DNA of 60,165 bases. It comes from Anaerobutyricum stercoris (GTDB lineage: Bacteria; Bacillota; Clostridia; Lachnospirales; Lachnospiraceae). The DNA is taken from the NCBI GenBank assembly GCA_019116455.1, contig DXBR01000010.1:1-60165 (forward strand), read 5' to 3'. Below the pieces are notes generated by a model, which saw only the letters and a list, made by a program, of their open reading frames with translations, was not told the origin of the DNA and did no database searches. Position 1 is the first letter of the stretch. Each line of letters begins with the position of its first letter. Positions 16,931-25,768 of the stretch are shown here, piece after piece. Made by a program: the position numbers and the translations under genes.

Positions 16931-19120
16931 ATGGCTAATAAACGTAAAAAGAACAGCAATCCGAAGCGGAATGCGGTTCTGACCATTCTGGTGACTATAG
17001 TTGTCGCTGCTGTGTGTCTTTACACAGTTTTGGTTGGACTGGGAAAGGATCACCTTGGTTCTGCCAAAAACATTGAACTGGGTCTTGATCTAGCAGGCGG
17101 CGTCAGCGTCACCTATGAGGTCAATGAGGAGAATCCGTCCCAGACGGATATGGATGATACCAGATATAAGCTGCAGCTTCGTGTGCAGAATTACAGCACA
17201 GAGTCAGAGGTATATCAGGAAGGCTCCAACAGGATCACTGTGGAGATTCCGGGTGCGACAGATGCCAACGCTATTCTTGAAGAGCTGGGTAAGCCGGGAG
17301 ATCTGTCCTTCCAGACGGAAGATGGCACTGTTGTTCTGACGGGTTCCAACATCCAAAGTGCGCAGGCCGGAACCTATGATGAAAACGGTATCAATAATTA
17401 TGTGGTTTCCCTGACAATGGATGAAGAGGGTAAACAGGCTTTTGCTGATGCAACGGCAAATAATATCGGTAAACCGATTTATATTTATTATGATGGTGAA
17501 GTTGTCAGTGCTCCTACGGTACAGTCGGCTATCACAGAAGGCGAATGTGTCATCGAAAATATGGAAAGCTATGAGGAAGCGGAAGATCTGGCTTCCACCA
17601 TCCGTATTGGAGCGCTCCCGCTGACATTGACCGAGGTTCAGTCCAATGTGGTTGGAGCAAGACTGGGACAGGACGCCATTGACACGAGTCTTTTGGCAGG
17701 CGCCATCGGTATTGTGGTGATTTTCCTTTTCTTGCTGATTCTTTATCGGATTCCGGGTCTGATGTCAGGTTTTGCTCTGCTTTGCTATGTGATTCTGAAC
17801 CTGCTGGCCATCAACGGATTTAATGCGACGCTGACGCTGCCCGGTATCGCCGGCGTGATCCTCGCAATTGGTATGGCGGTGGATGCCAATGTCATAATTT
17901 TTACTCGTATCAAAGAAGAGATCAACGCAGGGAAGTCGGTGATCAATGCTATTGAGAGCGGATATAATAAAGCGCTGTCAGCGATTCTGGACGGAAATAT
18001 CACTACCCTCATCGCTGCGGCTGTGCTTTGGTTCAGAGGTTCCGGTACGGTAAAAGGCTTTGCACAGACTCTTGCCATCGGTATTATTTTATCCATGTTC
18101 ACAGCTTTGTTTGTGACAAAACGGCTGATGATCAGTGTTTATAACCTTGGCCTTAAGGATGAGAAGTTCTATGGCCGGGCGAAGGTGTTCAAAGTATTTA
18201 ACTATATTAAGTTCAGCAAGTTCTGTATGATTGCTTCTGCCATTGTTATCATCCTGGGCTTTGTGTTCCTGCCGATCAACAAAAATGCCACCGGCAATAT
18301 CCTTAATTTTGATCTGGATTTCTCAGGAGGTACCGCCATTACCATGACTCTGGATGATGAAATTACAGATGAGCTTGACCAGCAGATCTGTGATACGGTA
18401 AGAGAGAGTGTCGGCGGTGGAACTGTTCAAAGTCAAAAAGTACAGGGAGCCAATGAGCTGGTAGTTAAGACCGGAGAGCTTTCCCTTGACCAGAGAGAGA
18501 CCCTGGAAAATACATTAAAAGACAGCTATTCGATTTCTGATTATCAGGTACAGCAGATTACAGGAAGTGTTTCCAATGAAATGCGGCAGGACGCCGTTAT
18601 TGCAGTGGCCATTGCATCAATTTGTATGCTCATTTATGTGGCATTCCGGTTTAAGGATGTGAAGTTTGGCGTCAGTGCGGTACTTGCCCTGCTTCATGAT
18701 GTACTCTGTGTCTTTACGGTATATTCCGTGGCCAGACTGTCGGTGGGAAGTACATTTATCGCATGTATGCTGACGATTCTCGGTTATTCGATCAATGCGA
18801 CCATCGTTATATTTGACCGTATTCGTGAGAATCTGAAAGACAATCAGATGGTTAAACAAGGTCTGGATGTGGTGGTTAACACCAGTATCAGTCAGACTCT
18901 TACCCGCTCGATCAATACGTCTTTGACTACTTTTATTACCATTGCGATTCTTTATGTGGTAGGCGTTGCATCTATCAAAGAGTTTTCGCTGACTTTGATG
19001 TGCGGCGTTGTATTTGGCGCATATTCTTCCGTATGCATCACTGGTCCGCTGTGGTATCGCATGAAGATGATTTTTGACAGGAGAAAGGCTTCTACAAAAG
19101 AAAAATACGGCAAAAATTGA
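16931..19120 (+). CDS. secDF: Protein-export membrane protein SecDF (fused)
   Basis: This 729-residue protein joins SecD and SecF. The SecD half (about 1-400) has the first helix, the D1 motif GLDLAGGV, the P1 head domain and five helices with GMAVDANVIIFTRIKEE. The SecF half (about 415-729) starts with the motif DLDFSGGTAITM and ends with helices holding ILGYSINATIVIFDRIRENL. SecDF uses the proton or sodium gradient to pull proteins out of the Sec channel. A basic lysine-rich N-terminus precedes helix 1. The gene directly follows scfB. Both halves look intact. Confidence 0.96.
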   Translation: MANKRKKNSNPKRNAVLTILVTIVVAAVCLYTVLVGLGKDHLGSAKNIELGLDLAGGVSVTYEVNEENPSQTDMDDTRYKLQLRVQNYSTESEVYQEGSNRITVEIPGATDANAILEELGKPGDLSFQTEDGTVVLTGSNIQSAQAGTYDENGINNYVVSLTMDEEGKQAFADATANNIGKPIYIYYDGEVVSAPTVQSAITEGECVIENMESYEEAEDLASTIRIGALPLTLTEVQSNVVGARLGQDAIDTSLLAGAIGIVVIFLFLLILYRIPGLMSGFALLCYVILNLLAINGFNATLTLPGIAGVILAIGMAVDANVIIFTRIKEEINAGKSVINAIESGYNKALSAILDGNITTLIAAAVLWFRGSGTVKGFAQTLAIGIILSMFTALFVTKRLMISVYNLGLKDEKFYGRAKVFKVFNYIKFSKFCMIASAIVIILGFVFLPINKNATGNILNFDLDFSGGTAITMTLDDEITDELDQQICDTVRESVGGGTVQSQKVQGANELVVKTGELSLDQRETLENTLKDSYSISDYQVQQITGSVSNEMRQDAVIAVAIASICMLIYVAFRFKDVKFGVSAVLALLHDVLCVFTVYSVARLSVGSTFIACMLTILGYSINATIVIFDRIRENLKDNQMVKQGLDVVVNTSISQTLTRSINTSLTTFITIAILYVVGVASIKEFSLTLMCGVVFGAYSSVCITGPLWYRMKMIFDRRKASTKEKYGKN

Positions 19121-19221
19121 GGAGAACAATAAGGCCGGAGAAAAGAAGACCTCCAAGAGGAAAAAGAAATAAAGAGGAACATGCATGAACGATGCGAGTT
19201 CCCGATTGTATCGTTAAAACA

Positions 19222-19263
19222 GCAAAAAGCAGGGGGCTGCCAGAAGGCGCCCCTTTCTTTTTG
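19222..19263 (+). terminator. Terminator-like hairpin between secDF and recJ
   Basis: GCAAAAAGCAGGGGGC can pair with GCCCCTTTCTTTTTGC; the core is GGGGC with GCCCC and the 3' arm itself is T-rich. It ends 30 bases before recJ. Confidence 0.5.
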
Positions 19264-19292
19264 CCGCCGGATGACAGAAAGGAGGAAACCGA

Positions 19293-21077
19293 ATGGAGCA
19301 GTGGTTCATATCCGCAAAAAAAGCGGATTTCAATGGAATCGCCAGACATTTTGGGATCAGTCCTGTGCTGGCAAGGCTCATGAGGAATCGAAATCTGACG
19401 ACAGAAGAAGAAATGCGGAAATATCTCTACGGCTCTCTGGAGGATTTGTATGAACCGTCATTGCTGAAAGACGCGGAAAAAGGTGTTCAGGTGATCAAAG
19501 AGAAAATCATGGCGGGAAAAAAGATTCGCATTATCTCGGATTATGATGTGGATGGCGTATCCTCCAACTATATTCTGTATCGGGGGCTGGCCCGCTGCGG
19601 CGCTCAGGTGGATTATCGTATACCTGACCGGGTGGCTGACGGGTACGGAATTAATGAACATCTGATTGACCAGGCGTATGAAGATGGTGTGGATACGGTC
19701 ATCACCTGTGATAATGGAATTGCTGCCGCAGAGCAGATCAGTTACGGCAACGGTCTTGGAATGACTTTTGTGGTGACGGATCATCATGATGTTCCGTTTG
19801 TTGAAAAAGACGGCGTCAGGACAGAGCAGATTCCGGAGGCAGCTGCCGTGATTAATCCGAAACAGGAGGATTGCGCATACCCGTTTAAAAATATCTGCGG
19901 CGCAGTGGTAGTTTATAAATTTATTGAATTGTTGTATGATGCCTTTGGGATTGGACGGCGGGAAGCGCAGGAGTTTTTGGAGATTGCAGCCATGGCGACA
20001 GTTTGCGACGTGATGATTTTGCAGGATGAAAACCGGATTCTTGTAAAAGAAGGGCTTCGTCGCATGAATGAAACAAAGATTCGCGGGCTGAGAGCGCTGA
20101 TCGATGCCAATCATCTTGAGGACAAAAAGATCACTGCCTATCATCTTGGTTTTATTCTGGGCCCCTGTATTAATGCTTCCGGAAGGCTTAAGACGGCAAA
20201 AAAAGCTTTGGATCTACTGTTGTGTACGGAGGAATCTGCCTGCCGGGCCATGGCGGAGGAATTGCTGGAGCTAAATTCCGAGAGAAAAGAAATGACGCGG
20301 AAGGGCGAGGAGGAAGCGCATCGGTATCTGGAAGAAACCGGGCAGATGCAAGATAAAGTGCTTGTTATATTTTTGCCGGATTGCCATGAAAGTATTGCAG
20401 GAATTATTGCAGGAAGAATCAGAGAGTGCTATAATAAACCGGTCTTTGTAATAACGAGAACCAGGGAAGGACTCAAAGGCTCCGGCCGTTCCATTGAGAC
20501 ATATCATATGTATAATGAGATGGTCAAAGTGAAGGAGTGCTTTACAAAGTTCGGAGGGCATCCTATGGCCGCGGGACTTTCCATGGAAGAGAGCAGGCTG
20601 TCCGAATTGCGGCAGCGTCTCAATGCCAATGCGCAGCTCACAGAGGAAGATTTTGTCAAAAAAGTGCACATTGATATTGCTCTTCCTGTTTCCTGGCTGT
20701 CTGAAGAATTTCTGACTGAGCTTGATATGCTGGAACCTTTTGGCAACGGAAATCAGAAGCCGCTCTTTGCGCAGAAAGGCTTTGTCATAACCGGAGCCCG
20801 GATTCTTGGCAGTACGGGACGTTGTCTGAAAATGTTTCTTCGGGATGAGAAGGGATACAGCATAGATGCCATTTATTTTGGCGATACATCTCTTTTCTTT
20901 CAGGACATGGAGAATTGCTGCGGCAAAGAAGAGACAGAGCGGATCAAAAAAGGATTATCTTCTTCCGTTCGCATGGACTGTACATATTATCCGGAAGTCA
21001 ATGAGTGGAGAGGGCAGCGTACCATGCAGATTGTGATAAAAAATTATCGCTTTTCCTGCAAAAAAGACATCGCATAA
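19293..21077 (+). CDS. recJ: Single-stranded-DNA exonuclease RecJ
   Basis: The 594-residue protein is a DHH-family 5'-3' exonuclease used in recombination and base-excision repair. Manganese ligands sit in the motifs SDYDVDGVSS, TCDNGI and VTDHHDVP. The DHHA1 part holds ILGPCINASGRL and later KGSGRSIE and FGGHPMAAGLS, and an OB-like domain follows from about residue 455. The ATG at 19293 follows AAAGGAGG. Length and motif order are normal. Confidence 0.95.
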   Translation: MEQWFISAKKADFNGIARHFGISPVLARLMRNRNLTTEEEMRKYLYGSLEDLYEPSLLKDAEKGVQVIKEKIMAGKKIRIISDYDVDGVSSNYILYRGLARCGAQVDYRIPDRVADGYGINEHLIDQAYEDGVDTVITCDNGIAAAEQISYGNGLGMTFVVTDHHDVPFVEKDGVRTEQIPEAAAVINPKQEDCAYPFKNICGAVVVYKFIELLYDAFGIGRREAQEFLEIAAMATVCDVMILQDENRILVKEGLRRMNETKIRGLRALIDANHLEDKKITAYHLGFILGPCINASGRLKTAKKALDLLLCTEESACRAMAEELLELNSERKEMTRKGEEEAHRYLEETGQMQDKVLVIFLPDCHESIAGIIAGRIRECYNKPVFVITRTREGLKGSGRSIETYHMYNEMVKVKECFTKFGGHPMAAGLSMEESRLSELRQRLNANAQLTEEDFVKKVHIDIALPVSWLSEEFLTELDMLEPFGNGNQKPLFAQKGFVITGARILGSTGRCLKMFLRDEKGYSIDAIYFGDTSLFFQDMENCCGKEETERIKKGLSSSVRMDCTYYPEVNEWRGQRTMQIVIKNYRFSCKKDIA

Positions 21078-21145
21078 GGATGCAGATAAAAAAATAACAG
21101 AAATAGAACCAAGAGATAAAAATAACAGTAAATGAGGGATGGTCA

Positions 21146-22015
21146 ATGGCAAAAAAGAGAGTGGAGAAAAGAGATATCCGTCTCATCGGTCTTGATCTGG
21201 ACGGAACGACACTGACGACAGATAAAAAACTGACGCCCCACACGAAAGAGGTGCTGGAAGCATGTATTCGGCAGGGAATCGAAGTGCTTCCTGCTACGGG
21301 ACGAGTATGGTCAGGAATTCCTGAAGAGCTTATGAAGATGGAGGGCGTTCACTATGTGATTTCTTCCAACGGTGCAGCTGTGGTGGAGCTGGCTACAGGA
21401 AAAGCTGTGTATACCAACGGCATTGCCTGGGACAGGGCGCTGGAGGTGTTTGATATACTGGAAAGATATGACACTTTCTATGATGCTTACGCAGAGGGCA
21501 ATGGATGGTGCGAAGCAAGGTTCTACGAGAATCTTAATGACTACGGCATTGAACCGCTGATTCAGCGCCTCGTCAAAAGTTCCAGAACTTGTATTGAAGA
21601 TCTGCGGGAATGGGTGAAGGAGCATAAATCGCCTATTGAAAAAATCAACATGTTCTTCCGTGATGAAGAAAAGAGACAACAGGCGTTCCGGGAGCTGAGC
21701 GAGATTCCTGATCTGGCAGTAACCTGCTCGCTGACTAACAATCTGGAGATTAATCATTGTACATGCAATAAAGGAGATGCGCTCCTGAATCTCGGAAAGA
21801 TTCTGGGTATCTCCATGGAGCAGATCATGGCATGCGGCGACGGCAATAATGATCTGGAAATGGTAAGGAATGCCGGAGTGGGCGTTGCCATGGAAAATGG
21901 CGAGGACAGTGTGAAGGAAGCGGCAGATTATGTGACGGTGACCAATGATGAAGAAGGAGTGGCGCGCGCCATAGAACTGTTTTGTGATCTGCAGCTTAAG
22001 GAAAGAATTTCATAG
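21146..22015 (+). CDS. HAD superfamily phosphatase (Cof type)
   Basis: The 289-residue protein has motif I LDLDGTTLT, motif II ISSNGA, a C2-type cap domain inserted after about residue 85, and motifs III and IV in the C-terminal part ending GDGNNDLEMV. This is the Cof/IIB group, which dephosphorylates sugar phosphates, FMN or similar small molecules. GAGGGATGG precedes the ATG at 21146. It follows recJ by 68 bases. Substrate cannot be told. Confidence 0.9.
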   Translation: MAKKRVEKRDIRLIGLDLDGTTLTTDKKLTPHTKEVLEACIRQGIEVLPATGRVWSGIPEELMKMEGVHYVISSNGAAVVELATGKAVYTNGIAWDRALEVFDILERYDTFYDAYAEGNGWCEARFYENLNDYGIEPLIQRLVKSSRTCIEDLREWVKEHKSPIEKINMFFRDEEKRQQAFRELSEIPDLAVTCSLTNNLEINHCTCNKGDALLNLGKILGISMEQIMACGDGNNDLEMVRNAGVGVAMENGEDSVKEAADYVTVTNDEEGVARAIELFCDLQLKERIS

Positions 22016-22150
22016 GGATTTGCTATTTTTTCTGTTTTTTCGATGGCATTTCTGCTATAATAAAAATGCAGTTTAACATAAGAGCTCCTGCACAGCGTCA
22101 GTTGCGGCGCATAGGGAGAAATACATTATGTTAGAGAAAGGGTGGGCAAA

Positions 22151-22675
22151 GTGAGAAAGCTTGAAGATTATGTCAAAAGTATTCCGGATTTTCCAAAACC
22201 GGGCATTATTTTCCGGGATGTGACTTCTGTCCTTCAGGATCCGGAAGGATTAAAGCTGAGTATTCATGAGATGATGAAACGGCTGGAAGGAATGGAGTTC
22301 GATGTGATTGCCGGGGCAGAAGCCCGGGGATTTTTGTTTGGCATGCCGCTTGCTTACAATAAGAGCAAGGGTTTTGTGCCAATCCGGAAAAAGGGCAAGC
22401 TGCCAAGAGAGACCATCAGTGAAGAGTATGATCTGGAATATGGTACGGAAACCATTGAGATGCATAAGGATGCAATCTTTCCGGGACAGAGAGTGGTTCT
22501 GGTCGATGACCTGCTGGCGACCGGCGGAACGGCTGCGGCTGCCATCAGGATGATTGAAAAGCTTGGCGGAAAAGTCGTAAAAGTATTGTTCCTTATGGAA
22601 TTGGCCGGGCTTGAGGGAAGAAAAGAGCTGGAAGGCTACGATGTGGATTCTGTCATTGTTTATCCGGGTAAATAA
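22151..22675 (+). CDS. apt: Adenine phosphoribosyltransferase
   Basis: The 174-residue enzyme salvages adenine to AMP with PRPP. It begins RKLEDYVKSIPDFPKPGI, the standard family start, and has the PRPP-binding loop VVLVDDLLATGGTA. I chose the GTG at 22151 because AAAGGGTGG lies at good distance; the GTG at 22142 is in frame but has no spacing from that site. A TATAAT at 22056-22061 suggests its own promoter. In many Clostridia apt lies before relA; here an RpiR regulator follows instead. Confidence 0.94.
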   Translation: MRKLEDYVKSIPDFPKPGIIFRDVTSVLQDPEGLKLSIHEMMKRLEGMEFDVIAGAEARGFLFGMPLAYNKSKGFVPIRKKGKLPRETISEEYDLEYGTETIEMHKDAIFPGQRVVLVDDLLATGGTAAAAIRMIEKLGGKVVKVLFLMELAGLEGRKELEGYDVDSVIVYPGK

Positions 22676-22726
22676 TGGATATAGCCCGTCTCTGCCTTCA
22701 GATCTTATTTGGCGGAGATGGCTTCT

Positions 22727-22760
22727 CCCTGTGCGGTATTATCCGCACGGGGATTTCTTG
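22727..22760 (+). terminator. Terminator-like hairpin after apt
   Basis: CCCTGTGCGG and CCGCACGGGG form a ten-pair stem with loop TATTAT; the tail ATTTCTTG is only moderately T-rich. Confidence 0.5.
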
Positions 22761-22825
22761 TGATACAGGGATTCTGCTGCCTTCGGCGGGAGAAAACGTA
22801 ATATAGTATACAGAGAATAGGTGGA

Positions 22826-23716
22826 TTGTTAGAGTTGGAACATTTGAATTTATTACAGCGAATAGAGAATAAATCTGCAAGCTTCAGTAAAGGACAGAAG
22901 AGGCTTGCGCAATATATTACTGATAATTTTGATACGGCGGCATATCTGACAGCCTCCAAACTTGGAAAAGAAGCCGGTGTCAGTGAATCTACGGTGGTTC
23001 GTTTTGCGTATCAGCTGGATTATGACGGCTATCCGGAGCTGCAGAAAGCCATTCAGGTGATTGTCAAAACTAATTCCAATTCGATGCAGAGGATGTCCCT
23101 TTCCTCCAAACGTTATCAGGAGAAGGGCGTCCTGAAGAGTATCCTCTCCACGGACTGTGAACGGCTGCGGGATACTATTCAGAATGGAGTTGATGAAGAA
23201 GAATTCAACAAAGCGGTAAAGTTTATCAACGAAGGCCGAAGATTATATATATTGGGAACAAGAAGCGCGGCTCATCTGGCAGGACTCATGGGATATTATT
23301 TCAAAATGCTGTTCGATAATGTGATCGTGGTGGATGCCAACAGTACTTCAGAAACGTTGGAGCAGATATACAATATGCAGCCCAACGATGTGATGATCGG
23401 CATTACATTTCCAAGGTATTCCAAGAGGACGATGATTGCCCTGCAGTTTGCCAAGGATCATGGGGCAAAAACGATCGCGCTTACCGACAATGCTCAGGCT
23501 CCGATCGTTGAGTTTGCCGACTGCAGTTTGTTTGCCAAAAGCGATGTGATGGCCATTGTGGATTCTCTTGTTTGTGCCTTGAGTGTGGTAAATGCACTGG
23601 TGACAGCCATTGCTTTGCAGAGAAAGGACGATGTGGAAAAAAGGCTCATGGCTCTGGAAGAAATCTGGAATGAGTATGATGTCTATAACAGAAGTGCTGA
23701 TTACAACAGTTTCTGA
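22826..23716 (+). CDS. RpiR/MurR family transcriptional regulator
   Basis: The 296-residue protein has an N-terminal RpiR helix-turn-helix (SKLGKEAGVSESTVVRFAYQL, about residues 45-68) and a C-terminal SIS sugar-phosphate-binding domain (about 125-265) with LYILGTRSA and ITFPRYSKRT. There is no in-frame ATG or GTG at the right place; a TTG at 22826 after ATAGGTGG is the best start. It is 16 bases upstream of the HI0933-type flavoprotein gene, so the two probably share a transcript. Effector is unknown. This copy is intact, unlike the RpiR at 10815. Confidence 0.88.
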   Translation: MLELEHLNLLQRIENKSASFSKGQKRLAQYITDNFDTAAYLTASKLGKEAGVSESTVVRFAYQLDYDGYPELQKAIQVIVKTNSNSMQRMSLSSKRYQEKGVLKSILSTDCERLRDTIQNGVDEEEFNKAVKFINEGRRLYILGTRSAAHLAGLMGYYFKMLFDNVIVVDANSTSETLEQIYNMQPNDVMIGITFPRYSKRTMIALQFAKDHGAKTIALTDNAQAPIVEFADCSLFAKSDVMAIVDSLVCALSVVNALVTAIALQRKDDVEKRLMALEEIWNEYDVYNRSADYNSF

Positions 23717-23732
23717 GAGGATACACAAAGAT

Positions 23733-24980
23733 ATGAAAAAGGTAATAATAATTGGCGGAGGGGCAGCCGGAATGATGGCTGCCATTTCTGCCTCCGGAGA
23801 AGGGAAAAGAGTTATCCTTCTGGAAAGAAATGAAAAGCTTGGCAAGAAGCTTTTTATTACCGGCAAAGGACGCTGCAATATTACCAATGCCTGTGGCGCG
23901 GAGGAATTTTTAAGCCATGTAGCCACCAACAGCCGGTTTCTCTACAGCTCTTTTTCCAGGTTCAATAACGATGATATGATTCGGCTGCTGAATGATGCGG
24001 GGCTGAAAACCAAGGTGGAGCGCGGGCAGCGGGTTTTCCCTCAGTCCGACCATTCTTCCGATGTGATCGGAACTTTGAAAAGGCTCTGTGACCGGAATGG
24101 AGTACAGATTCATTACCATACCAAAGTGGAAAAAATACTGCTGCATCATGACGCCGGGAATGCATCTTTTGCAGGGGTGCAGCTTTCAGACGGCAAAACC
24201 ATCGAGGGGGATTCCCTCATCCTTGCCGCCGGCGGCTGTTCGTATACGTCCACCGGTTCCGATGGGGACGGATACCGGCTGGCACGTTCCGTCGGTCACA
24301 GTATAAAACCGCCGTATCCATCGCTGGTGCCTTTTATTATGAAGGAAAACTGGTGCCGGGAGCTCATGGGGCTGACCCTGAAAAATGTTTCCATACGTGT
24401 TAAACAGCAGAAAAAAGTGATCTACGAGGGATTTGGCGAGTTTTTGTTTACGCATTTTGGCGTCAGCGGGCCGCTGGTCCTGACGGCAAGCACCTGCCTC
24501 GGAAAATATCAGAAAGCGCTGGAAGACGGCAAGCTTACGCTGATTCTTGATCTGAAGCCGTCTCTGACTGCGGAGCAGCTGGAAAAACGCTATCTGCGGG
24601 AGTTTGATATCTACCGCAATAAAAATATTTCCAATGTCATCGAACGGATGCTGCCGCGGAAGATGGTTCCTGTTTTCCTGAGGGAAGCCGGCGTGCCGGA
24701 AGATAAAAAGGTGAGGGATATCACCAAAAAGGAGCGCCGCAGGATGATCGAGATCATGAAAGGGCTGGAAATGCATATCGCCGGAGTGCGGGGGTTTGAG
24801 GAGGCGATCGTCACCCGGGGCGGCGTCAGCGTAAAAGAGGTTTCGCCGACCACTATGGAGTCCAAGTTGGTAAAAAATATTTTTTTTGCCGGAGAAATTC
24901 TTGACGTGGATGCGGTAACGGGAGGATTTAATCTGCAGATTGCCTGGTCTACGGGATATACGGCAGGATTTTTTGCATAA
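23733..24980 (+). CDS. HI0933/BaiN-like NAD(P)/FAD-dependent oxidoreductase
   Basis: The 415-residue flavoprotein starts with the dinucleotide motif IIIGGGAAGMMAA, then ERNEKLGKKLFITGKGRCNIT, the signature of the HI0933 (YhiN/BaiN) family, LAAGGCSYTSTGSDGDGY in the middle and FAGEILDVDAVTGGFNLQIA at the end. Members are reductases of unclear substrate; BaiN has been linked to bile-acid dehydroxylation intermediates, but general family membership does not prove that role. The ATG at 23733 follows GAGAGGA. Confidence 0.9.
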   Translation: MKKVIIIGGGAAGMMAAISASGEGKRVILLERNEKLGKKLFITGKGRCNITNACGAEEFLSHVATNSRFLYSSFSRFNNDDMIRLLNDAGLKTKVERGQRVFPQSDHSSDVIGTLKRLCDRNGVQIHYHTKVEKILLHHDAGNASFAGVQLSDGKTIEGDSLILAAGGCSYTSTGSDGDGYRLARSVGHSIKPPYPSLVPFIMKENWCRELMGLTLKNVSIRVKQQKKVIYEGFGEFLFTHFGVSGPLVLTASTCLGKYQKALEDGKLTLILDLKPSLTAEQLEKRYLREFDIYRNKNISNVIERMLPRKMVPVFLREAGVPEDKKVRDITKKERRRMIEIMKGLEMHIAGVRGFEEAIVTRGGVSVKEVSPTTMESKLVKNIFFAGEILDVDAVTGGFNLQIAWSTGYTAGFFA

Positions 24981-24987
24981 AAAGGGG

Positions 24988-25016
24988 TTCCTTTTTTGCT
25001 TTTTTTGTGATAGAAT
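24988..25016 (+). promoter_or_regulatory. Possible promoter for cmk-ispH-rpsA
   Basis: TTCCTT and TAGAAT are 17 bases apart, 71 bases before cmk. The -35 is weak and matches the one proposed for the SCIFF gene. Confidence 0.35.
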
Positions 25017-25087
25017 GATTTAGTGTAGGCAATGCTGTGTCACTAGACATAGAACAGATGAATACCAGAGGACGGGAGGCAGTATCC

Positions 25088-25765
25088 ATGTATTACAGTA
25101 TTGCGATTGATGGTCCGGCGGGAGCTGGAAAGAGTACCATTGCCAAGGAGATTGCGAAGAAGATTCATTTTATTTATGTGGATACAGGCGCTATGTATCG
25201 GGCGATCGCCCTTTATTTTTTGAGAGAGGGGATTGATGGTCATGATACGGAACGCATTTCGGAGGAGTGTCCGAAGATTCGTGTCACCCTCGGATATGAC
25301 GGGGAAGGAAGGCAGCAGGTTTTCCTGAATGGAGAGAATGTAACGCCTTTTATCAGGACCGAGGAAGTCGGGAAGATGGCGTCCCTCACAGCAGCGATTC
25401 CTGCCGTTCGCGCGGCGCTTCTCGATCTTCAGAGAGATATGGCGCGTACATCCAATATTTTAATGGATGGAAGAGATATCGGGACCAACGTGCTTCCTGA
25501 TGCATCGCTCAAGATTTATCTTACCGCTTCATCGGCTGTCCGTGCAAAGAGACGTTTCGATGAGCTTAAGGCGAAGGGAACGGATTGTGATTTTGCACAG
25601 ATTGAGAGAGATATCATCGAGAGAGACAAGCAGGACATGGAGCGCGAGATCGCCCCTCTTAAGAAGGCGGAAGATGCAGTGCTGGTAGATTCCTCGGAAC
25701 TTTCCATCGACGAAGTCGTGGATAAGGTCATTGCCGAATATAATAAAATAATTTTACCGGAGTAA
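25088..25765 (+). CDS. cmk: Cytidylate kinase
   Basis: The 225-residue kinase phosphorylates CMP and dCMP. The P-loop is GPAGAGKST near residues 8-16; DTGAMYRAIAL, the substrate-binding DGRDIGT and the lid IIERDKQDMERE are present. GGGAGGCAG precedes the ATG. It is three bases upstream of ispH-rpsA, an arrangement common in Clostridia. Confidence 0.96.
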   Translation: MYYSIAIDGPAGAGKSTIAKEIAKKIHFIYVDTGAMYRAIALYFLREGIDGHDTERISEECPKIRVTLGYDGEGRQQVFLNGENVTPFIRTEEVGKMASLTAAIPAVRAALLDLQRDMARTSNILMDGRDIGTNVLPDASLKIYLTASSAVRAKRRFDELKAKGTDCDFAQIERDIIERDKQDMEREIAPLKKAEDAVLVDSSELSIDEVVDKVIAEYNKIILPE

Positions 25766-25768
25766 AGA

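Noticed and set aside
15847..16986. A 379-codon open frame opposite scfB
   Set aside because: The plus strand carries an unmistakable radical SAM/SPASM protein; the antisense frame has improbable composition.
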